Part shown: positions 8,891-17,465 of the stretch, piece after piece
How positions within the stretch are numbered: position 1 is the first letter of the stretch
How the letters are laid out: every line of letters begins with the position of its first letter
Source of the DNA: Mesotoga prima MesG1.Ag.4.2
GTDB taxonomy: Bacteria; Thermotogota; Thermotogae; Petrotogales; Kosmotogaceae
Direction: 5' to 3'
DNA length: 64,000 nt
Assembly (NCBI RefSeq): GCF_000147715.2
Contig: NC_017934.1
Coordinates: forward strand, 1,984,001 to 2,048,000
Translations under genes and position numbers: made by a program
The notes under the pieces: generated by a model
What the model was told of the DNA's origin: nothing
Seen by the model: the letters and a program-made list of their open reading frames with translations, nothing else
The model's database searches: none

Positions 8891-9823
8891 ATGGATGGCC
8901 ACGATGTCTTGACTAACAAATGCATGGATATGAAAAAAGCCTTTCTATCTGAGGAAGTCGAGATTAAACCGTACTGCTATCGGGCTTATGATCAGGGTCC
9001 GTACAATAGCTCTAAGGATGGTTTTGAAGATTACCTTGGAAGGCCGTACCTTTCTCGCTCAGATGAAGAGCTGTATTTACCCTTTTTCGACAATAAGGCC
9101 CCCAGAAGCGGCAGAGCTCCCGCATGGCAGATTCTGACAGTTTATTCATATGAACCAGACTTTGGCATGGATGAAGGCTTAAGTCTTTCACCTTTACAGA
9201 AATTCATGGGAGGAAGTGGAACGTGGCGTCATGAGGAGTTTCATATTATTCTCCGATTCGGCGAAGTGACAGACAGATTTCTACACTTCGACCGTATGAG
9301 CATGCTGGCCAATGAAAAGGGAGATAGGTATTGGGCTCTAAGATTTGCAGCCAGGGCTCTCCACTATCTTGAGGACTGCGGAACACCGTATCACGCCTCT
9401 CCGGGCACTCCCATCGAAATATTCAAGATACCCTTTCTGTACAGGAAGCAGTTCAAGAAAATCGGCTTTTATCACAAATTTCACGACAGATACCTGGGCT
9501 ACCGATTGTGGAGAGGTTACGAACCTTTTTTGGAGGAGATAGAGGGGACTGAGGCCGGCGTCTTCGATAGGCTCGAAAAAATGGCGAAGACAATTAGAAG
9601 GAGAGCCTTCGATCTTCTGCCCGAGGTAGAACTGTCTGTGAAAAGACTTATCGGCGGCAATTCATTCGAGAATCCATCACCAGAGTTGTCAAAGGAGTAT
9701 TATGGCAAACTCGTCAGTTCCCAGGATACCCGTCGACTGGATGAAGTAAGCTGCAAGATACTTCGTAATCTCTCTTCGGGAGTGAAGTTTTACCTGAATC
9801 ACCTGGAAAGAAGGCTTAACTGA
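8891..9823 (+). CDS. Zinc-dependent phospholipase C / S1-P1 nuclease-like protein
   Basis: The 310-residue product has His158, Asp162 and His168 in ALHYLEDCGTPYHAS, that is H-x3-D-x5-H, the zinc-ligand spacing of bacterial phospholipase C and of S1/P1 nucleases. Further His residues (WRHEEFH near 113-118, HKFHD near 196) could complete the trinuclear zinc site. Unlike secreted family members it shows no signal peptide. It is the last gene of the importer operon (start one base after the ATPase stop), suggesting that it acts on the imported compound, for example by cutting a phosphodiester. Substrate and even enzyme class remain inference; the ribosome binding site for the ATG at 8891 is weak and an ATG a few codons later is possible. 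Confidence 0.68.
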   Translation: MDGHDVLTNKCMDMKKAFLSEEVEIKPYCYRAYDQGPYNSSKDGFEDYLGRPYLSRSDEELYLPFFDNKAPRSGRAPAWQILTVYSYEPDFGMDEGLSLSPLQKFMGGSGTWRHEEFHIILRFGEVTDRFLHFDRMSMLANEKGDRYWALRFAARALHYLEDCGTPYHASPGTPIEIFKIPFLYRKQFKKIGFYHKFHDRYLGYRLWRGYEPFLEEIEGTEAGVFDRLEKMAKTIRRRAFDLLPEVELSVKRLIGGNSFENPSPELSKEYYGKLVSSQDTRRLDEVSCKILRNLSSGVKFYLNHLERRLN

Positions 9824-9865
9824 AAGTCGCTTGGAACTTCCTTATCACTGGAAAAGCGGCCTGGA

Positions 9866-12800
9866 TTACTCGGTGAATTGAAACCCCTCTTCGAAAAGTT
9901 CAAGGCAGGCCTCGACGACTCTGCGATCGTAGAACCTTCCGGAGTTCTGCCGTATTTCATCCAGTGCCGCCTCTATTCCAAGAGATGCTCTATAAGGTCT
10001 GTGAGAAGACATTGCCTCAACTACATCGGCAACGGCAATAATACGGGCCTCTATTCTGATTTCATCGCCCGTTAATCCTCTTGGATATCCGGATCCATCA
10101 AGTCTCTCATGGTGTTGAGCAACGATGTCAGCTATCGGCCATGGGAAGTAAACCTCTTTCAGTATGTCGTACCCCTTCTTTGAATGCTCTCTGACTAAAT
10201 CGTATTCGAGATTGTTCAGTCTTACCGGCTTCGTCAGTATTTCGGTGGGCACTGCACTCTTCCCTATGTCATGAAGCAAAGCAGCTACTCTTATCGATTC
10301 AACGATATCTTCATGCATCTCATCTTCAGAAAACAGCTTTCTCGCTATTGCTGTCGAAAGCTCGCTTACACGTTTCTGATGGCCGGAAGTGTAGGGATCC
10401 CTCGCTTCGACAAGCGAAGACAAAGTATTTATAAGTGACTCAAGACTCTTTTTCACCGATTCCTCGGCGATCTTTCTCACGGAGATATCCAGGACAATGG
10501 CAACAAAGACACGTTCGTATTCATTGTCGTGAAGCTGTAGTCTTACTTCAACGGGATATTTGGAGCCATCCTTTCTTATGTGAACGGTTTCGAAGACTTC
10601 GTAACTTCCCGGTTCTCTTTTGAGCCTAAAGAGAATATCTTCGAAGGCCCTTTTATCCATCTCCAACTTCAGATCCAGTGGAGTCATCTTTCGCAACTCT
10701 TCAAGAGAGTACCCTGAATTCTCTAGAGCACCCTTGTTCGCTTGAAGAAATCTCAGAGTCTCTGAATCGAATATATATAGCTCATTCACTGAAAGATCTA
10801 TGACTCTTCCCAATCTGGTGAGGGCCATCTCTGCGAGCTTCCATTCGGTAATATCCATGGCGATTGCACCGACCATCGGTTTATCTCCTTCTGAAACAAT
10901 TGGAAACTTCTGAACATAGAGGATCCTTTCCTTGCCGTCGGTACCGAGTACCCTCTCTTCCCTCACGATGTTCTCCCCGTTTTGAGTCCTTCTATCATCT
11001 TGAAGAATCAGCTTGTCGAGTTCTCCGGGATAGTTGGCTTCGGGATTCTTTCCTTTCCAGTCTTCTTTGAAACCAAAGACTCTGGCTGCGAAGTCATTGA
11101 AGTATGAAGTCTTCAGGTCACTGTCAGAAATGAACACGGCTCCGGGCAGTTTATCCATGAAAAGAGAAAACCTCTTCTGGAGAACTCTCTCGTTCTTCTC
11201 AATTCTTATCTTATGGATCGCAAAAGAAATATCATCCACGATTTCGGAAAAGAGATCTCTTTCATCCTTCGAAAAAGAGAAGCTCTGTTTCATAACTACG
11301 GCCATAGCACCCAGGATATTGCCACCGATTCTGAGCCCTTTCGCGAAGACTGCAAGATCATCTGAATCGCTGATTGTTACGCATTGTTTGCTGGACTTTC
11401 TTCCAGTTAAGGAGATCACTCCTTCTTCTTCCATTGTCCTTCTCAAAAGAGGAGGAATTTCTCCCGACTCGAAAATGGAGTCGACTTCGAGCAGCTGCGT
11501 TCTGCTGAAGCCAGAAGCGGCCCAGTTCTTCACATCTCCATTCTCAACGAGAACAAGAAGACATCTTTCGAAACCGCGGGAACCCGTCATAAGCTCCGTC
11601 GCCCTTTTGATCAACTCTTCAACATCGGTTGCCGATACTATCAGCTGGTTTACTCTTCTAATAGATGATAGAACACCGCTCTGATGCTCTAGCTGAGCCT
11701 CTAGTCTCAGTGACAGTATTCCATAGGAGATATCTTCGCCGAGCTCTTCGAGAAGGAGAACCTCCTCATTATCAAATGCATCTTCCTCTGTGGAATAAAT
11801 AACAAAGCCGCCGATGATCTCTTTTCCAATAACAAGGGGCACGGCAATCGATGACTTCAACCCGTACTTCAGAATCGTTTTCTTCCAAGGAAGATAGTCT
11901 GGTGAACTGTCGATATCCCTTGAAATGAATGTCCTGCCGGTTTTTATGGCTTTTCCTATTGCGCTTCTGCTCAATTCGCTGTTATCCCAGGCGACTGCAA
12001 CTTCGTAGGGATAACCCTTTGCCACTCCGCTTACCGCAACAGGTGTCAGCATTTTTCCCCCGGACTTCTTGAAGGCTATCCAGACAAGAGGAAACCCTCC
12101 GTTTTCGACCACGATGTCACAAAGTCCCTTCAGTAAAGAATGTTCATCCTTTGCATGGACGAGAAATTCGTTTGCTCTGAACATTAGGGTTAGCAATTTG
12201 TTGAGTTTCTGAAGTTTAATTTCGTCCATCCTGCGCTGGGTAAGATCGGTGTACATTCCGACCATCCTCAAGGGTTTTCCTTCACTGTCTCTTGAGACAA
12301 TTCGTGCTCTATCACGAACCCAGACAAGAGAACCGTTCTTCCCTATTAGTCTGTACTCCTTTTCATAGAAGGGTATATCGCCTTTGAGACATCTATTGAG
12401 AACAGACTTCACCTCTTCAACATCTTCGGGATGAATTCTCTTCTCCCATTCGCTGAAGTGATCAGAGATCTCTTCGTCAGAGAAACCAAGTATCTCCTTC
12501 CATCGCTTGGAGAAAATAACCTTGCCGGTCTCAATATCCCAGTCCCATATGCCTTCGCCAGAAGCATCTACTGCGAAAGTTAGTCTTGCGAGACTTTCCT
12601 TCAGTTCCCGCTGAATGATTACTCTCTCAAGGGTATTTGAAAGCGCAACAGCTACTCCCGAAAGAAGTTTCTTTTCTTCCTTAAGAAAAGGACTTCCCTT
12701 TATGTCGAGCTCTTCTGTTAAGGAGACACTTATTGTTCCTATTTTCTTTCCGTTCACAACGATTTCCGCTGAAATCATTCTTTCATCAGACCATTGATCG

Positions 12801-13024
12801 ACTGATCTATGCTCATTTCCATCGATCTCTATTCTTATCGCCGTCAGTTCGGGAAATCTAAATCCCCGAGGAAGCTGTTCCAATGCAGATACAACTGCTT
12901 CATCGGCAGTCGAAGACTTATGAAGCTCATTGAATATTCTGTAAACGCAATCCAATTCCTTCATCCGCTCCTGAAGAGCGAAAACTGATCTTGCCAGGTT
13001 GTCGCTGCCTTCTTCAGTCGACAC
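9866..13024 (-). CDS. Multi-sensor HD-GYP phosphodiesterase (GAF/PAS)
   Basis: A 1052-residue soluble signalling protein. Domains in order by eye: GAF-like 15-135; PAS with PAC 145-265 (LTFAVDASGEGIWDWD, WVRDRARIV); GAF 290-445; GAF 455-605; PAS 620-730; PAS 735-850; HD-GYP 860-1045. The catalytic part is intact: HDIGKSAVP near 918, HHERLDGSGYPRGL near 970 including the GYP triplet, and VADVVEAMSSHRPYR near 998. Such domains hydrolyse cyclic di-GMP. No membrane span is visible, so it should sense cytoplasmic signals, perhaps ligands bound by the GAF domains. Start is GTG at 13024 behind GAGAGG. It is a single-gene unit. Confidence 0.9.
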   Translation of the reverse strand: MSTEEGSDNLARSVFALQERMKELDCVYRIFNELHKSSTADEAVVSALEQLPRGFRFPELTAIRIEIDGNEHRSVDQWSDERMISAEIVVNGKKIGTISVSLTEELDIKGSPFLKEEKKLLSGVAVALSNTLERVIIQRELKESLARLTFAVDASGEGIWDWDIETGKVIFSKRWKEILGFSDEEISDHFSEWEKRIHPEDVEEVKSVLNRCLKGDIPFYEKEYRLIGKNGSLVWVRDRARIVSRDSEGKPLRMVGMYTDLTQRRMDEIKLQKLNKLLTLMFRANEFLVHAKDEHSLLKGLCDIVVENGGFPLVWIAFKKSGGKMLTPVAVSGVAKGYPYEVAVAWDNSELSRSAIGKAIKTGRTFISRDIDSSPDYLPWKKTILKYGLKSSIAVPLVIGKEIIGGFVIYSTEEDAFDNEEVLLLEELGEDISYGILSLRLEAQLEHQSGVLSSIRRVNQLIVSATDVEELIKRATELMTGSRGFERCLLVLVENGDVKNWAASGFSRTQLLEVDSIFESGEIPPLLRRTMEEEGVISLTGRKSSKQCVTISDSDDLAVFAKGLRIGGNILGAMAVVMKQSFSFSKDERDLFSEIVDDISFAIHKIRIEKNERVLQKRFSLFMDKLPGAVFISDSDLKTSYFNDFAARVFGFKEDWKGKNPEANYPGELDKLILQDDRRTQNGENIVREERVLGTDGKERILYVQKFPIVSEGDKPMVGAIAMDITEWKLAEMALTRLGRVIDLSVNELYIFDSETLRFLQANKGALENSGYSLEELRKMTPLDLKLEMDKRAFEDILFRLKREPGSYEVFETVHIRKDGSKYPVEVRLQLHDNEYERVFVAIVLDISVRKIAEESVKKSLESLINTLSSLVEARDPYTSGHQKRVSELSTAIARKLFSEDEMHEDIVESIRVAALLHDIGKSAVPTEILTKPVRLNNLEYDLVREHSKKGYDILKEVYFPWPIADIVAQHHERLDGSGYPRGLTGDEIRIEARIIAVADVVEAMSSHRPYRASLGIEAALDEIRQNSGRFYDRRVVEACLELFEEGFQFTE

Positions 13025-13057
13025 TATAATACCTCTCTCTACTTTAGTAATAGAGTG

Positions 13058-13085
13058 ATTCTAGCATTAAAAACCTTGGTAGCAA
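13058..13085 (-). promoter_or_regulatory. Possible promoter of the HD-GYP gene
   Basis: Read on the minus strand, TTGCTA (13080-13085) is followed after 16 bases by TAGAAT (13058-13063), about 35 bases before the GTG start. Fit to the sigma-70 consensus is moderate. Upstream of it, TCCCA/TGGGA at 13112-13128 forms a small inverted repeat of unknown role. Confidence 0.35.
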
Positions 13086-13166
13086 TCTAATATTCAAACA
13101 ATGGAAAGCCGTCCCAGATTAAATGGGATAACTCTTCAGTCTGCCCTTTTCAAGGCGAGCTACTGA

Positions 13167-13802
13167 TCATTTCAATACGGAATACTTTATCGAAATTTTT
13201 GGGCAGCTCTCTTTGCATTTAAGACATACAAGACATTCCGAAGTGTCAATCTTCATTCCATCTTCTTCGGTTTCGATTGCACTTACAGGGCAAACATTCT
13301 GACAGATCCCGCAGGAAACACACGGTGGTTTTTCCACCTTCATTCCAAATAACGGTTTTCTTGAAAAGAGAGACAGCAAGGTTCCAAAGGGACACATATA
13401 CCTGTGCCAAAACTCTTCTTCGAATACCAGAGTTATCAGAACAGAGAAGGCAGTTATGTATAGAAGAAGGTTGACCTTGATCTTAAAGATTCTTACCGCT
13501 ACCATAAGCAAAAGGAAGAGAACAAGTATAGACCATCTGAATACATTGTTCTTGAAGATTGCTGGTGTCTTTAACCTCTTCACTCTAAGCTTTGAATAGA
13601 GCCAATTTATGGGTCTGAAAAGTGTTTCCATTGGGCAGATCCACCCGCAGTAAAACCTTCCCAGAAATAGAGCTCCGACCAGACCGATCCCGAAAATTAA
13701 GAACCACTTCTGGAGATCCCTGCTCCTCAGAAGAAAAAAGAATAGGAACAGGAAGCCAACCTCTACAATTACTCTCAGAGCCGCGGCCTTTCTATTTGTC
13801 AT
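13167..13802 (-). CDS. NapH/CcoG-like membrane polyferredoxin
   Basis: The 211-residue protein has about four membrane spans and two cluster-rich regions. The NapH-type motifs FYCGWICPMETLF (near residue 53) and YMCPFGTLL (near 140) flank the membrane part. The C-terminus carries two [4Fe-4S] ferredoxin motifs, CVSCGICQNVCPV and CLVCLKCKESCPK. Family members pass electrons between membrane quinols or cytoplasmic ferredoxin and a partner reductase. No partner reductase is next door. I chose ATG at 13802 because GGAGAG lies just before it; an in-frame ATG six codons upstream would swallow that site. A CRP/FNR-type palindrome lies 50 bases upstream, suggesting redox or oxygen control. Confidence 0.82.
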   Translation of the reverse strand: MTNRKAAALRVIVEVGFLFLFFFLLRSRDLQKWFLIFGIGLVGALFLGRFYCGWICPMETLFRPINWLYSKLRVKRLKTPAIFKNNVFRWSILVLFLLLMVAVRIFKIKVNLLLYITAFSVLITLVFEEEFWHRYMCPFGTLLSLFSRKPLFGMKVEKPPCVSCGICQNVCPVSAIETEEDGMKIDTSECLVCLKCKESCPKISIKYSVLK

Positions 13803-13851
13803 ATAAATCTCTCCTTTCAATGAAAGTCTATAGCAAAAGTAAGGTCAAGTA

Positions 13852-13867
13852 CGTGATATAAGTCACG
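13852..13867. promoter_or_regulatory. CRP/FNR-type palindrome
   Basis: CGTGATATAAGTCACG is a perfect dyad in its arms (CGTGA and TCACG) with a 6-base centre, the classic spacing for Crp/Fnr-family dimers. It lies between the polyferredoxin gene (minus) and the acetyltransferase gene (plus) and could serve either. A Crp/Fnr-family regulator is encoded at 34903-35556, but linking the two is inference. Confidence 0.55.
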
Positions 13868-13945
13868 AACGTATTAGAGGAGGCGATTTGTGAATAGGTT
13901 CTTGATGGTATAGTCTTTACAGTCCAAACTAATGGCGGTGATCCG

Positions 13946-14725
13946 ATGAGAAAAATCGACGGCAGTGAGTGGAGGAATCTTCTTCCCTTTCTTTACAAAA
14001 ACAGGGAGTTCAGCATGTTCATTATCGGCGATATAGAGAATACAAGTCCTGATTCGGACAACATGGAGATTTACCTAGATGGAGACTTTGACAGTCCTAG
14101 AGGCATTCTGCTTCGATACTACAAATTTCTCATTCTTTCCGACGGGGCGGGGATGAATTTCAGAGAAGCGGCAGGCGTTGTGAGGAGGTATGAACAGGCT
14201 ATGATGCTTAGCGGAACCATCTCGGGTATAGATAGGATATCTCCGTATTTGCAGGAGATACGTGAAGAGGAAGAAACTCTCCGCTTCGCAGTTTTGAGGG
14301 AACCCAATCTTAATGCGGCCGGGTTTGAGGTAAGAAGGGCTACTACTGAGGATGCAGAGAAGCTTCTGGCCTTTCTTTTCTTAATAGAAGAGTTCCACGC
14401 AACGGATGAAGAATCCTTCATGGCCACACTGAAAGACGGGAGCACAAGAAGATACATAATCGAAGATCAGGGCGAAATACTGGCCACGGCGGCCAGTACC
14501 TCCGAGAGTTCCGATATGGCAATGATTATTGGAGTCGCAACCGGCAAGGATTTCAGAGGGCGAGGTCTTGCTTCGGCAGTTGTATCCAAGCTGTGTGAAG
14601 ATCTACTCGCCGAGGGAAGGACACCATGTTTGCTATACGACAATCCAGAGGCGGGAAGGATCTATAATCGGCTGGGTTTTAGAGAGATCGGTAAGCTGAA
14701 AACACTCAGGTTCAAAAAACGATGA
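13946..14725 (+). CDS. GNAT-family N-acetyltransferase
   Basis: The 259-residue protein has an N-terminal half (1-125) of the kind seen in two-lobed acetyltransferases and a C-terminal GNAT domain from about 130. The acetyl-CoA loop is visible as VATGKDFRGRGLASAVVSKL near residue 195, followed by the ILYDNPEAGRIYNRLGF-type helix-strand (NPEAGRIYNRLGFREIG). It transfers an acetyl group to an amine on an unknown acceptor. The ATG has GGTGATCC upstream, a modest ribosome binding site. It is not obviously co-transcribed with a partner. Confidence 0.75.
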   Translation: MRKIDGSEWRNLLPFLYKNREFSMFIIGDIENTSPDSDNMEIYLDGDFDSPRGILLRYYKFLILSDGAGMNFREAAGVVRRYEQAMMLSGTISGIDRISPYLQEIREEEETLRFAVLREPNLNAAGFEVRRATTEDAEKLLAFLFLIEEFHATDEESFMATLKDGSTRRYIIEDQGEILATAASTSESSDMAMIIGVATGKDFRGRGLASAVVSKLCEDLLAEGRTPCLLYDNPEAGRIYNRLGFREIGKLKTLRFKKR

Positions 14726-14742
14726 CCTTCAGAAATCAAGGG

Positions 14743-15189
14743 CTACGCGATCTGACCCATTGGAACGAAGCTCTTTTCCGGGTTCGTAATTAGCTGATAC
14801 AGTCCAAGACTCATCCACAGCTGAAATCCTGCTTTGAAGCTAGTATTTAAACTCCATTTGATCTCAAGAAGCATTCCCGCTATGGCAGCCAAATCGAAAG
14901 CGTCGGAAAATATTGCTCCGGCACAACCTCTTCAAACAGCTGATATTATCATCTTCTCTCCGAATAAGCTCAAATTACGATCTGTAACTTCCTGTAAGCT
15001 AGAAAGACCAGGGACCGCCTGAACCAAATATCGTAATTGTAGGTATCGCTCCCACTCCGCAGTAAATATTGGAGTCCAGTTCCAGAGAGAAAGCGATTAT
15101 CGCTGGGCTTCTTTTCCAGCTCTCAGTGTTAGCCCGGGGACTGCCACAAAGAAAACGAGAAAGAAAAAGATCATAACAATCGTTTTCAT
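14743..15189 (-). pseudogene. Small secreted (possible beta-barrel) envelope protein, disrupted
   Basis: A strong ribosome binding site (GGGAGG) precedes an ATG at 15189 and a clear signal peptide (KTIVMIFFFLVFFVAVPGLTL). The frame then breaks after about 30 codons. Continuing in another frame gives SWKRSPAIIAFSLELDSN and GVGAIPTITIFGSGGPW, then a stop, and in a third frame NLSLFGEKMIISAV, an in-frame TGA, and DAFDLAAIAGMLLEIKWS through AGFQLWMSLGLYQLIT to a TAG at 14743-14745. The alternating small and aromatic residues look like strands of a small outer-membrane-type protein of about 149 residues. At least two frameshifts and two stops are needed, so it is dead. Confidence 0.6.
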
Positions 15190-15317
15190 TAAGAAAACCT
15201 CCCATCTCAGCGAGATTACATTCCAGTTTGAACGACTAACGATACGATTTTGTACACATTTGACGGGGCAGTTCAATGATAGAATCTTAATAGTGACTGA
15301 GAGTGAGGTGTTATTCA

Positions 15318-15731
15318 GTGGAGCCAAGCGAGATGTCGGCCAGAGAGGTTCTAAAGGCCTTTTTCGAGAGCTACAGGAATCAGGATTTTGAATCGTTGAA
15401 GTCACTTTGCACCGATAATATTACCTACATCAATCCCGAGGGACTATCCAGTAATGGCATAGATGAGTTTCTCCAGCTTCTGAAAAGAGAGTTCGAATCA
15501 TTCGGGGTTCTTTTCGAACCGATATCCTGGGAATCCTCTGTTGAAAGACCTTCATTCTGTTATTTTTCATGGAAAAGAGGCGTCAAGTTTGCTAGAAAAG
15601 CCGCCTTAAGGAGAGTTGAGACTTTTGGTTCGGCCTTTCTACTAAAGGTTGAGAAGAAGTGGCAGCTTGTTCACTTCCAGCAAGCGTTTTCTGGTTCTTA
15701 CGCGAGCCTATTCAGGACAAGGGAAAAGTAA
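15318..15731 (+). CDS. SnoaL/NTF2-like protein
   Basis: The 137-residue product has the start of a SnoaL/NTF2-like fold: SAREVLKAFFESYRNQDFESLKSLCTDN is the usual opening helix pair, followed by a curved sheet ending in KKWQLVHFQQAFSG. The fold serves many unrelated roles, from ketosteroid-isomerase-like enzymes to ligand binding, so no function is assigned. The GTG at 15318 has GAGGTG seven bases upstream, which decides the start over an in-frame codon at 15303. It is divergent from the decayed secreted protein gene. Confidence 0.55.
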   Translation: MEPSEMSAREVLKAFFESYRNQDFESLKSLCTDNITYINPEGLSSNGIDEFLQLLKREFESFGVLFEPISWESSVERPSFCYFSWKRGVKFARKAALRRVETFGSAFLLKVEKKWQLVHFQQAFSGSYASLFRTREK

Positions 15732-15876
15732 TCACCGGTTTTTCATCTAAGAATTGGTTGATCGTATCGCACAGTTTTGGAATGATGTGGAGTTGTTGTA
15801 AAATACTACCATAGTACTACGAACCGACTGAACAGATCTGCCCGGCAATTAACGTCATTTTCAGGAGGACAAATCT

Positions 15877-17121
15877 GTGGATAATACAAAGAAGGCCTGG
15901 CTCGTAGTCTTCAGTGGTCTTGGAGTCAACCTTACGCTCGGCGTCCTCTATTCATGGGGAATTATTTCTGCGGCCCTGATAGACGACTTCAAATGGACTG
16001 CAACTCAGACTCAAATCCCTTATATGCTGGCTTCTGCGGTTTTCGCTCTCACTATGATTCCCGGGGGAAAGCTTCAGGACAAGTTTGGCCCGAGACCCGT
16101 TCTCTTTGTTTCATCGATCCTTGCCGGCCTGGGTTTCTTCTTTTCCGGCCTGAACCTTTCGGTTGCAGGTCTGACGTTTTTCTTCGGTCTTGTCTTCGGT
16201 CTTGCAATGGGTTTTGGTTATTCATCGCCAACGCCGGCCGCAGTGAAGTGGTTCCACTCCGACCATAGAGGGCTAATATCTGGAATCGTTGTCAGTGGCT
16301 TCGGTCTGGCACCGGTGTATATTGCACCGTTGACGTCAGGCCTCATTGGTCTGTTTGGTCTGCCCACGTCCCTTATGATACTGGGTCTTCTATTCTTTCT
16401 AATAGTCTTCACTCTCTCGTTCTTCATAAGTAATCCCCAAGAGGGAGTCGAAAAGGTAAGACTGAAAAAGAAGCCGAGAAAGGTCCATAGACTGACCTCA
16501 AAGGATTACACCCTTAAGGAGATGGTTAGAACGCCACAGTTCTACATACTGTGGACCATGTTCTTCTTTGGAACATTTGCGGGATTACTCATTATTGGCC
16601 AGATGTCTAAGATCGGTCTTGAGCAGGCATCGATTAGTAACGGCTTTCTTCTCGTGGTTGTATATGCAATCTTCAATTTCATTGGCCGGGTTACCTGGGG
16701 AAGCATCTCCGACTTTATTGGGAGAACGGCCACACTTTTCGCTATGTTTGCCATACAGGCACTTGTTTACTTCCTGTTCAGCTCGTTAACAAATCCTCTT
16801 GCTTTATTAATAGGCAAGAGCGTTGTTGGGTTCACATTTGGTGGAATGCTTGCAATCTTTCCGGTTGTGACGGCTGACTTTTACGGTGTTAAGAATCTTG
16901 GAGTGAATTACGGTGTAATGATAACGGCGTGGGGTGTTGGCGGAGTTATCGGGCCATTGCTCGGAGGAATCGCCCGTGATATCACCGGTGGGTATGAGAT
17001 AAGCTACATAGTCTCGGCCGTGCTAAGCGTAGCGGGCGCTCTGCTGAGCCTGGTCATCAGGCATCCCGAAGAAGAAAAACGAGAGAAAAATGGGGGAAGA
17101 GCCGATGCAAAAGAGAACTGA
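15877..17121 (+). CDS. Major facilitator superfamily transporter, OxlT-like
   Basis: The 414-residue protein shows 12 predicted membrane spans and resembles the oxalate/formate antiporter group: the N-terminus LGVLYSWGIISAALIDDF, the loop GKLQDKFGPRPVL after span 2, and GRVTWGSISDFIGR at the start of the second half. These transporters exchange small carboxylates, but the substrate here is not determined. Start is GTG behind CAGGAGGAC. The small gene at 17105 overlaps its end by 17 bases, so they are co-transcribed. A TACTACCATAGTACTACG stretch upstream (about 15804-15822) may be a control site. Confidence 0.82.
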   Translation: MDNTKKAWLVVFSGLGVNLTLGVLYSWGIISAALIDDFKWTATQTQIPYMLASAVFALTMIPGGKLQDKFGPRPVLFVSSILAGLGFFFSGLNLSVAGLTFFFGLVFGLAMGFGYSSPTPAAVKWFHSDHRGLISGIVVSGFGLAPVYIAPLTSGLIGLFGLPTSLMILGLLFFLIVFTLSFFISNPQEGVEKVRLKKKPRKVHRLTSKDYTLKEMVRTPQFYILWTMFFFGTFAGLLIIGQMSKIGLEQASISNGFLLVVVYAIFNFIGRVTWGSISDFIGRTATLFAMFAIQALVYFLFSSLTNPLALLIGKSVVGFTFGGMLAIFPVVTADFYGVKNLGVNYGVMITAWGVGGVIGPLLGGIARDITGGYEISYIVSAVLSVAGALLSLVIRHPEEEKREKNGGRADAKEN

Positions 17122-17455
17122 AAAGCTTAAAAAGATCAGGAAAACGCTCGCCGTGCTGTCCGACGATGTTCAGTGGAAACTCGAAGACGTAGTTCTTACG
17201 ATCGGAGACCTAATAGATGAGGACAAGAAAGTAACGATCGATGTCCTAAGAGAGATCGGTTCGATGGATTCGCGCAGGAAGAAGCTCTTCATGCTCTATA
17301 TGAAAGCATCCGAAGAGAGAGACGCCCTGATGAAGCAAAGAATCGAAGATCTCTGGAGTGTTGAAGACGATGAGCTGGAAGAGGTGCTTAAGGGATTATC
17401 GAAGCATTCAATAGATGACGGTAAAACTCCAAAAGAGCCTCCTTCAGTAGATTAG
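17105..17455 (+). CDS. Small charged helical protein of unknown function
   Basis: The 116-residue product is rich in Lys, Glu and Asp and looks all-helical (KRTEKLKKIRKTLAVLSDD, DVLREIGSMDSRRKKLFMLY). I do not recognise a family. The ATG at 17105 has GGGGGAAGAG just upstream and overlaps the transporter's end; an in-frame ATG at 17090 would bury that site. Its stop codon lies inside a bidirectional terminator shared with csoR. Its tight coupling to the transporter suggests an accessory role. Confidence 0.6.
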   Translation: MQKRTEKLKKIRKTLAVLSDDVQWKLEDVVLTIGDLIDEDKKVTIDVLREIGSMDSRRKKLFMLYMKASEERDALMKQRIEDLWSVEDDELEEVLKGLSKHSIDDGKTPKEPPSVD

Positions 17456-17465
17456 AGGCTCTTTT
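17431..17465. terminator. Bidirectional terminator spanning the stop codons of two convergent genes
   Basis: AAAAGAGCCTC (17431-17441) and GAGGCTCTTTT (17455-17465) pair perfectly over 11 bases around a 13-base loop, with T-runs in both directions. The plus gene stops at 17455 and csoR stops at 17452, so both 3' ends of coding sequence are part of the stem. Confidence 0.85.

Noticed and set aside
11034-11684. Plus-strand frame of 216 codons within the HD-GYP gene
   Set aside because: It is antisense to GAF/PAS coding sequence with intact motifs; composition is Ser/Leu-rich as expected of a shadow.
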